Below, piece after piece: positions 15,969 through 21,346 of a stretch of 21,346 bases of DNA (positions are counted from its first letter, which is position 1; each line of letters opens with the position of its first letter). Below the pieces are notes generated by a model. That model was not told the origin of the DNA and searched no databases. It saw nothing but the letters and a program-made list of their open reading frames with translations. Source of the DNA: an uncultured Bacilli bacterium. Its GTDB lineage: Bacteria > Bacillota_I > Bacilli_A > RF39 > UBA660. Made by a program: the position numbers and the translations under genes. The stretch lies in contig CAKOIS010000014.1 in the NCBI GenBank assembly GCA_934087065.1, forward strand, positions 1 through 21,346, written 5' to 3'.

Positions 15969-15970
15969 AG

Positions 15971-16534
15971 TTAGTTATTTATATTCTCTGGTATAAGTTT
16001 ATCGATATAATTAATTATATCTTCCTTTTTATATTTGTTTTTACTACTTAAATATTCAATTCCAACTGATGCTACTGCACCTAAATAAAATTTTGAAATT
16101 ATTTCACTAGGCACACCGTTATTATTTATATTAGCACTACTTAAACGATTATTAACATCTTTACTTACAACATCTACAATAATATCTATTACAATACTAT
16201 TTCTATTATTAAGTAAAATTGAATAGTAAATATCCTTTTTCTCATCTATATGGTCTAAAAGTAATTTAATTAAATCAATAAAGTATTCTCTTGTATAAAC
16301 ATTTGAATCATTATTATTTAATGATTCAGTCAAATTATCTTTAAGTGCGTCAATTAACTCCATAAATAACTCGTACTTATCACTATAATGACTATAAAAA
16401 GTACTTCTATTTATTAAAGCTTTCTTACAAATATCACTTACTTTAATCTCTTCAAAACTTTTCTCTTTCATTAAAAGCACTAAAGTCTCAAATAAAACCT
16501 TTCTAGTTTTAGTAATACGTAAATCTTCCTTCAT
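15971..16534 (-). CDS. TetR-family transcriptional regulator
   Basis: The 187 residues begin with a TetR helix-turn-helix (about residues 10-56: TRKVLFETLVLL, IKVSDICKKALINRSTFYSHY), followed by an all-helical ligand domain of the TetR_C type. It is divergent from the MMPL transporter gene, with a dyad that may be its operator between them, the classic layout for a repressor of an exporter. The minus-strand promoter leaves a very short leader of about 8 bases. The inducer is unknown. Confidence 0.88.
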   Translation of the reverse strand: MKEDLRITKTRKVLFETLVLLMKEKSFEEIKVSDICKKALINRSTFYSHYSDKYELFMELIDALKDNLTESLNNNDSNVYTREYFIDLIKLLLDHIDEKKDIYYSILLNNRNSIVIDIIVDVVSKDVNNRLSSANINNNGVPSEIISKFYLGAVASVGIEYLSSKNKYKKEDIINYIDKLIPENINN

Positions 16535-16549
16535 AACATCACCAATTAA

Positions 16550-16578
16550 ATTATATAATTTTATTAAACAAATGTAAA
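16550..16578 (-). promoter_or_regulatory. Promoter of tetR
   Basis: On the minus strand TTTACA (complement of 16573-16578) and TATAAT (complement of 16550-16555) are exactly 17 bases apart. Confidence 0.7.
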
Positions 16579-16625
16579 GATAAAATACACGTGTTGTTTA
16601 TTTACCAATACAAAAAATATAAAAA

Positions 16626-16641
16626 TGTATGATAACATACA
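16626..16641. promoter_or_regulatory. Possible TetR operator
   Basis: TGTATG-ATAA-CATACA is a perfect 16-base dyad between the divergent genes. It overlaps TATGAT (16628-16633), a possible -10 box for the transporter, so a bound repressor would block it. Smaller palindromes lie at 16587-16594 (ACACGTGT) and 16644-16654. Confidence 0.5.
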
Positions 16642-16712
16642 AAACAACAGTTGTGATATTCATTTTAATTATAGAAAGTAATAAAATACATTATCGGAAA
16701 GAGGGAAAATAT

Positions 16713-19700
16713 ATGAAAAAATTTAGTGATTTTATTTGCAAAAATAAAAATATTGTTTTAATTATTTCATTTGTATTATTAGCTTTATCCTTTGTTGGCA
16801 TGAAGTTAACAAAAATAAACTATGACATATTAGTTTACTTACCAAGTGATATTGAAACAATAGAAGGACAAGACATATTAACTAATGAGTTTAATATGGG
16901 AGCTTATGCTTTAGTAGTAGCAGAAAACGTAGACAAAGAAGGCATACTAAAGCTAGAAAATCAAATCAAAAAAATTGAAGGAGTTAACAAAGTTGGTAGT
17001 TTAGTTGACGTTGTAGGTTCAAGTGTTCCACTAGATATGTTACCTGAAAGTATAACCAAGTATCTAGTGAGTGATAATAGCACACTTTTACTTGTAACAT
17101 TTAACGGCTCAACTTCAAGTGAAGAAACTATTGACGCAGTTGATGAACTAAGAAATATTAGTGAAAACCTAAGCATTGGTGGAATGAGTAGCATGGTACT
17201 TGATACTATGAACTTATCTAATAGTGAAATAGCTATCTATATAGTAATTGCGGTTGTACTTTGTATAATAGTTTTAGCAGTAAGCTTAGACTCATATATC
17301 GTTCCAGTATTACTTCTAATTAATATTGGAATGGCTATTGTTTATAACTTGGGTACTAACATATTCCTAGGACAAATCAGTTACATTACAAAAGCCCTAG
17401 TAGCAGTTTTACAGCTTGGTGTTACAACAGACTTTTCAATATTCTTATACCACTCATATCAAAGCAAAAAAAATAAAATGCCTAAAGCGAGTGCTATGAG
17501 TGAAGCAATAAGTGAAACATTCACATCTGTTACAGGTTCATCACTAACAACAATCGCAGGCTTCTTAGTACTTTGTTTGATGCGTTTAACTTTAGGAAAA
17601 GACCTTGGAATAGTAATGGCTAAAGGAGTATTACTTGGTTTAATCGCAGTACTTACAATATTCCCATGCTTACTACTAACATTTGATAACTTAATATCAA
17701 AGACATCTCATAAAGTACTGGTTAAACCTTTAACTAAATTAAACGACTTTATTGTAAAACACTACATAGTAATATTTATAGTATTCTTAATATTATTATT
17801 TCCTATGTATAAAGCAAATTCTAAAGTAGAAGTATACTACAAAATTGATGAAACATTACCTAAAACACTAGAAAGTATAAAAACAAACAATGAAGTTAAA
17901 GAAAAATTTAATATAGTTAGTCCAGAAATAATACTAATTAGTAAAGATGTTAAACAAAACGACTTAGAAAACTTAACAAATGATTTAAAGAATGTTGAAG
18001 GAATAAACTTAGTACTTAGTGAAAGTGAGATAACTAAATACATAAGTATAGATGCTTTACCTAGTGATGTTACAAGTATGCTAAGTAATGATAAATATAA
18101 ATTAATCTTAATAAACTCAGTTTATGAAGTAGCAAGTGACGAGTTAAACGACCAAATAACAACTGTTAATGATTTAGTTAAAAAAGTAGATAAAAATGCA
18201 ATTGTTGCAGGAGAAGGTCCACTTATGAAAGACTTAATTACAATAAGTGACAAAGACTTTAATGATGTAAATTCATGGTCTATTATATGTATATTCTTAC
18301 TTCTAGTAATTGTCTTAAGAAGATTTTTACTTCCAATATTATTAGTAAGTACTATTGAATTTGCAATATTTACTAATTTAGGAATATCATATTTTGCAGG
18401 AGACGTTTTACCATTTGTAGCACCTATAACTTTAGGTACAATACAGCTAGGTGCAACTATAGATTATGCAATACTTCTAACTACAACATATCTAGAAAAA
18501 AGAAAAACTATGGACAAAGTAACTGCTATAAAAGAAACACTTAACCAAACAAGCGTGTCAATTATAGTAAGTGCCTCATGCTTCTTTGCAGCAACATTCG
18601 GAGTAGGCATATATAGCGACCTAGAAATGGTAGGAAGTTTGTGTTCATTAATAAGCCGTGGTGCTTTAATAAGTATGGTAGTTGTACTAACTGTCTTACC
18701 TAGTATATTATTAATATTTGATAAATTAATTGTAAAGGAAAGTGAAGAAAAAATGAAAAAAATAAATAAGAAAAAATTAGCTGTTGGTTTAGTATCATTG
18801 CTAGTACTAATGCCAACTACAAGTTATGCATTAACAAAAGAAGAAACAGTATTCACAAAACTTAATAGTGATGGTACTGTTAACTCTAGTACTGTAAGTG
18901 AAAGCATATTAAACAATAAAAACATAGAAATTAAAGACTATTCAATACTTGAAAACATAACTAATTTAAACTCTAATACAAGTTTTACTAAAGATAATAA
19001 CTATCTTACTTGGAACACACTAGGAGAAAACATTCTTTATAGTGGTGTTACTAATAAAGAACTACCAGTAAAAGTAAGCGTTAAATATAAACTTGACGGA
19101 AAAGAGTTAGAACTAAAAGATATGTTAGGTAAAAGTGGTAAAGTTGAAATAATAGTAAACTACAAGAACTTAGATAAACATGTAAAGAATATTAATGGAA
19201 AGAATGAAACTATTTATACACCATTTGTAGTAACTATGGGAACTTATTTAGACAATACTATTAATAAAGATATAACTGTAAATAATGGTAAAACTGTTAC
19301 AAGTGGAAGTAAAACTTTCGTAACTGGTGTAAGTATACCAGGACTTAGTGAATCACTTAAAATAAGTAGTATTCAAAATATGAGTAACGTCACTATTAGT
19401 TATGAAACAAAAGAATTTAGCTTAAATACTATGTACTTTGTAATCGTACCAAAAATAATAGACAACAGTAGTCTAAGCGAATTAGATAAACTAAATACTC
19501 TATATGACAGTGTAAACAAACTACAAAGTAATATGGATTTAATAAATGAAAGTTCTAACAAATTAGCAAGTGGTACAACACTTCTAAAGAATACTCTAAA
19601 CTCAAAAATAGCTGGCTTAAGTAAAGAAAACATTTTAACTAATGAAGTACTAAGTGGAATTAAATCTTCAGCTACAAGTGAAGTAAATTCAATGTTTACA

Positions 19701-20432
19701 GAAAGTTACATGAAAGCTTTAAGTGAAAAAGTTTGGCTTAGTGTTAAAGAAGAAAGTCAAAAGAATGAAGATGAGGGTTTAAATAACATAGTAAGTAAAC
19801 AAATGGTAAGCTATTTAAATGACACTAATTTATATAATGATTATGTTAACTGTAAAACAGGACAAGTAGTTAAAGAACAAGGTGGAGAAATGACTACTGA
19901 ACAACAAAGAAGTTGTTATGTTGTTAGTCAAGATAAAGCATTACCTTACTTTGAAAGTTTAACAAAAGAAGTAAGTATGTATGTTATGGAAAAAGTTAGT
20001 AAAGAAGTAAGTGTGAGTGTTGCAAAACAAACTTCTACTATAGTAGCAAGCGAGTTAAGTACAAAGGTTGCAGGTAGTGTAGTTGATACAATGCTTAAAG
20101 AAGTAAACAAAAGCTTAAAAGAATTATATGCTGGAATAGAAACACTTGATAATGGAATGAATGCTTTAAATGACGGAATTACTTCATATAATGATGAAGG
20201 AATAAAAGTATTAAGTAGTAAAATGACTGAAGTAAAAGATGTTACTAGTAGAGTTAAAGCTTTAGTTAATGTAAGTAATGAATACAAGAGTTTTACTGAA
20301 AGTAATATGTCTGGAGAAACTAAGTTTATCTTAAAAATAGATAGTGCAAAAAAAGAAGTAAAATCAGTAAGTGATACATCTTCTAAAACAAAGACAACAT
20401 TTTTCCAAAGATTAAAGAATTTATTCAAATAA
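16713..20432 (+). CDS. MMPL/RND-family transporter fused to a secreted coiled-coil domain
   Basis: I take ATG 16713, which follows GAGGG; an in-frame ATG at 16629 lies in the probable operator and has no ribosome binding site. Residues 1-680 make a full MMPL permease: two halves, each with an outer domain and a helix bundle, with the conserved acidic residues D240 (GVTTDFSIF) and D584 (GATIDYAIL). From Met 681 the chain reads as a new protein: basic start, hydrophobic helix and the cleavage-like site TSYA-LTK (about 706), then a beta-rich region and long coiled-coil segments to residue 1239. Such proteins export lipids, peptides or drugs; the neighbouring tetR suggests induction by a substrate. 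The fusion could be real, or an internal start at 18753 could give a separate product. Confidence 0.8.
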   Translation: MKKFSDFICKNKNIVLIISFVLLALSFVGMKLTKINYDILVYLPSDIETIEGQDILTNEFNMGAYALVVAENVDKEGILKLENQIKKIEGVNKVGSLVDVVGSSVPLDMLPESITKYLVSDNSTLLLVTFNGSTSSEETIDAVDELRNISENLSIGGMSSMVLDTMNLSNSEIAIYIVIAVVLCIIVLAVSLDSYIVPVLLLINIGMAIVYNLGTNIFLGQISYITKALVAVLQLGVTTDFSIFLYHSYQSKKNKMPKASAMSEAISETFTSVTGSSLTTIAGFLVLCLMRLTLGKDLGIVMAKGVLLGLIAVLTIFPCLLLTFDNLISKTSHKVLVKPLTKLNDFIVKHYIVIFIVFLILLFPMYKANSKVEVYYKIDETLPKTLESIKTNNEVKEKFNIVSPEIILISKDVKQNDLENLTNDLKNVEGINLVLSESEITKYISIDALPSDVTSMLSNDKYKLILINSVYEVASDELNDQITTVNDLVKKVDKNAIVAGEGPLMKDLITISDKDFNDVNSWSIICIFLLLVIVLRRFLLPILLVSTIEFAIFTNLGISYFAGDVLPFVAPITLGTIQLGATIDYAILLTTTYLEKRKTMDKVTAIKETLNQTSVSIIVSASCFFAATFGVGIYSDLEMVGSLCSLISRGALISMVVVLTVLPSILLIFDKLIVKESEEKMKKINKKKLAVGLVSLLVLMPTTSYALTKEETVFTKLNSDGTVNSSTVSESILNNKNIEIKDYSILENITNLNSNTSFTKDNNYLTWNTLGENILYSGVTNKELPVKVSVKYKLDGKELELKDMLGKSGKVEIIVNYKNLDKHVKNINGKNETIYTPFVVTMGTYLDNTINKDITVNNGKTVTSGSKTFVTGVSIPGLSESLKISSIQNMSNVTISYETKEFSLNTMYFVIVPKIIDNSSLSELDKLNTLYDSVNKLQSNMDLINESSNKLASGTTLLKNTLNSKIAGLSKENILTNEVLSGIKSSATSEVNSMFTESYMKALSEKVWLSVKEESQKNEDEGLNNIVSKQMVSYLNDTNLYNDYVNCKTGQVVKEQGGEMTTEQQRSCYVVSQDKALPYFESLTKEVSMYVMEKVSKEVSVSVAKQTSTIVASELSTKVAGSVVDTMLKEVNKSLKELYAGIETLDNGMNALNDGITSYNDEGIKVLSSKMTEVKDVTSRVKALVNVSNEYKSFTESNMSGETKFILKIDSAKKEVKSVSDTSSKTKTTFFQRLKNLFK

Positions 20433-20458
20433 AGTACTTGAAAAATAGTACTTTTTTT
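20431..20458 (+). terminator. Intrinsic terminator after the MMPL gene
   Basis: AAAGTACT (20431-20438) pairs perfectly with AGTACTTT (20447-20454), followed by T to 20458. It overlaps the stop codon and corresponds to the weaker hairpin after arcD. Confidence 0.8.
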
Positions 20459-20480
20459 GATATCATTTATTATGTAATAA

Positions 20481-20621
20481 AGATAGAAGGTGAACATATG
20501 AAAACTTACCAATCAGTACAAAATAAAGTACAAAATGGGGGGGGGTTATTTAAATAGTATAAATAACTCAAGTTTTCATATGTCTAAATATAATGGATAG
20601 AATAATTCTACCCATTTTTTT
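20481..20621 (+). promoter_or_regulatory. Structured leader of the second surface-protein gene (copy B)
   Basis: Same layout as 12517-12656. The outer stem pairs 20494-20507 with 20570-20583, 14 bp without a mismatch. Inside are the GTAC/GTAC mini-stem, nine G (20537-20545) and the hairpin GTTATTTA (20545-20552) with TAAATAAC (20560-20567). The terminator pairs 20592-20601 with 20607-20616 (one A-C mismatch, also present in copy A), followed by seven T. AAAATGGG (20532-20539) can pair with CCCATTTT (20611-20618), competing with the terminator. Part of the outer stem differs from copy A in sequence and length but still pairs. Confidence 0.65.
20498..20557 (+). CDS. Leader peptide of copy B (19 residues)
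   Basis: ATG at 20498 follows AGAAGGTG and encodes MKTYQSVQNKVQNGGGLFK, ending in TAG. Three GGG codons form the nine-G run. The start codon is buried in the outer stem of the leader. Confidence 0.5.
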   Translation: MKTYQSVQNKVQNGGGLFK

Positions 20622-20651
20622 GCATACTAAAGAAAGAAGGAATGATAATTT

Positions 20652-21346
20652 ATGAAAAAAATAGATTTAGGAGTAGTAGTAACAACATTAATAATAGTAA
20701 CGATAAGTTGTAGTCTTGCGTTTTTCGCTGCAAGAGTAATTGGTAACCCAAAAGATATAAACTTAGTAGCAAAGAATGTTGCGATAACTTTTACGGATAC
20801 TTCCAGTATAGCAAGTGATGTAATAAGTCCAGGCTGGAATAATGTTAAGACTTTTACAATTACTAATAATAGCAAAGAAGACTTTAGTTATAACATTACA
20901 CTAAAAGGACTAGTTAATACATTTGAAAGTATAAATACACTTCAGTATAAAATAACAAGTGATACTGGATACAATATGGATAACTATTTAAATGTAATTA
21001 AAACAGAAACTTCAAAAGATGTAGTTCTAGCTTACAATATTACAATACCTAAAAATACTAAACAGTCATACCAAGTAGAGTTTAATTACGTAAGCACAGA
21101 AGAAGACCAAAGTGCAGATATGGGAAAGAAACTAGGTGGAACTTTAGCTATTGAAGAAAGCACAGGAAAACCTGAAATATATGAAAAGTTACTAGCTGAT
21201 AACCCAACAATAAAAACAAGAACAGATTTTAGTACAACATTTACTGAAACTAACGTAAATACTTTATATAAAGCAAAAGAAAATAATACTGATGTGTATT
21301 ACTTTGCAGGAGATGCTAGAAACAACTGGGTAAAGTTTGGAACATG
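20652..21346 (+). CDS. Second TasA/SipW-type surface protein, 3' end missing
   Basis: The ATG at 20652 follows GAAGG, and the frame is open to the window edge (231 codons). It begins with a basic start and hydrophobic segment ending SLAFF (about residues 8-25), then a beta-rich domain with the same landmarks as the gene at 12687: ISPGWNNVKTFTI against IEPGWQKTKTFTI, LQYKITS and GYNM in both, DMGKKL.GTL in both, and YYFAG...NNWVKF near the cut. The missing part should hold the lectin-like domain and perhaps another variable region. It is probably secreted to the surface. It has its own copy of the structured leader. Confidence 0.8.
   Translation, partial: MKKIDLGVVVTTLIIVTISCSLAFFAARVIGNPKDINLVAKNVAITFTDTSSIASDVISPGWNNVKTFTITNNSKEDFSYNITLKGLVNTFESINTLQYKITSDTGYNMDNYLNVIKTETSKDVVLAYNITIPKNTKQSYQVEFNYVSTEEDQSADMGKKLGGTLAIEESTGKPEIYEKLLADNPTIKTRTDFSTTFTETNVNTLYKAKENNTDVYYFAGDARNNWVKFGT

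Larger units (their letters stand above)
15488..15970 (+). pseudogene. Truncated second yhcG copy (N-terminal domain only)
   Basis: The 160-residue product is closely similar to residues 1-150 of the gene before it and lacks the whole PDDEXK nuclease domain. I use ATG 15488 (AGGAG 7 bases before; MTDEYLDN aligns with MIDNYLEN); the in-frame GTG at 15482 is too close to that site. The last residues (NNKKSHFKMAF) are encoded by the hairpin that probably terminates the opposing tetR gene, so the end looks like a break point and not a natural C-terminus. It could still be expressed as a stand-alone DNA- or partner-binding domain, since the frame is intact. Confidence 0.7.

Noticed and set aside
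16629..16712. Earlier ATG start for the MMPL transporter
   Set aside because: It overlaps the probable operator and -10 box and lacks a ribosome binding site, while ATG 16713 has one and is followed by a normal MMPL N-terminus.
1462..20432. Genetic code 4 (TGA read as Trp)
   Set aside because: All genes give full-length products with the standard code and Trp sits at conserved places as TGG; absence of TGA stops alone is not enough.
19946..20512. A 188-residue minus-strand ORF
   Set aside because: It is antisense to the transporter coiled coil and leader B, has no ribosome binding site or recognisable domain, and is explained by the codon bias of the plus-strand gene.
1..21346. CRISPR arrays, tRNA or rRNA genes, insertion sequences
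   Set aside because: No regularly spaced repeats, cloverleaf-like segments or transposase-like frames were recognised on either strand.

Overview
The window is AT-rich DNA from a low-GC Gram-positive bacterium (Bacillota/Bacilli-like), probably an anaerobe or facultative anaerobe of an animal-associated habitat. The reasons are the codon use (AGA arginine, A/T third positions), strong AGGAGG-type ribosome binding sites, a class III (oxygen-sensitive) ribonucleotide reductase, an arginine deiminase operon, and TasA/SipW-type surface proteins. Of the 16 genes whose stop codon is visible, 13 end in TAA, 3 in TAG and none in TGA. I cannot name a species.

Layout. 1-1119: 3' end of a secreted-looking HExxH metallopeptidase with a low-complexity linker. 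1378-5147: deoxynucleotide module with a good promoter: nrdD, a 64-residue glycyl-radical tail encoded as its own gene, nrdG, and a formate/nitrite-family channel. 5459-6469: extended SDR epimerase/dehydratase, closed by a strong terminator. 6569-7498: Fic-like protein lacking the usual catalytic His, followed by a possible small RNA unit (7538-7657). 7767-12449: arginine deiminase operon arcA-arcB-arcC-arcD, which turns arginine into ornithine, CO2, ammonia and ATP. 12472-14192: structured leader and a surface protein with a TasA-like N-terminus and a C-terminal segment that looks like the variable region of a diversity-generating retroelement (DGR). 14193-14568: a run of hairpins and terminators. 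14569-15970: a YhcG/DUF1016 nuclease gene and a truncated tandem copy. 15971-20432: divergent tetR and a large MMPL transporter fused to a secreted domain. 20431-21346: a second copy of the structured leader and the 5' part of a second surface protein, cut by the window edge.

The most unusual material is in the last 9 kb. Two surface-protein genes share a leader containing an 18-19 codon ORF, a run of exactly nine G, an enclosing stem that differs in sequence between copies but still pairs, and an intrinsic terminator that could be opened by pairing with the G tract. The first of these genes ends in a GC-rich, A-poor, NNC-codon segment fitting a DGR variable region; no reverse transcriptase or template repeat is in the window. 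In addition, both yhcG copies carry a perfect 9+1+9 palindrome at the same codons whose sequence has changed by compensating pairs. The split nrdD and the MMPL-signal-peptide fusion are also worth checking.
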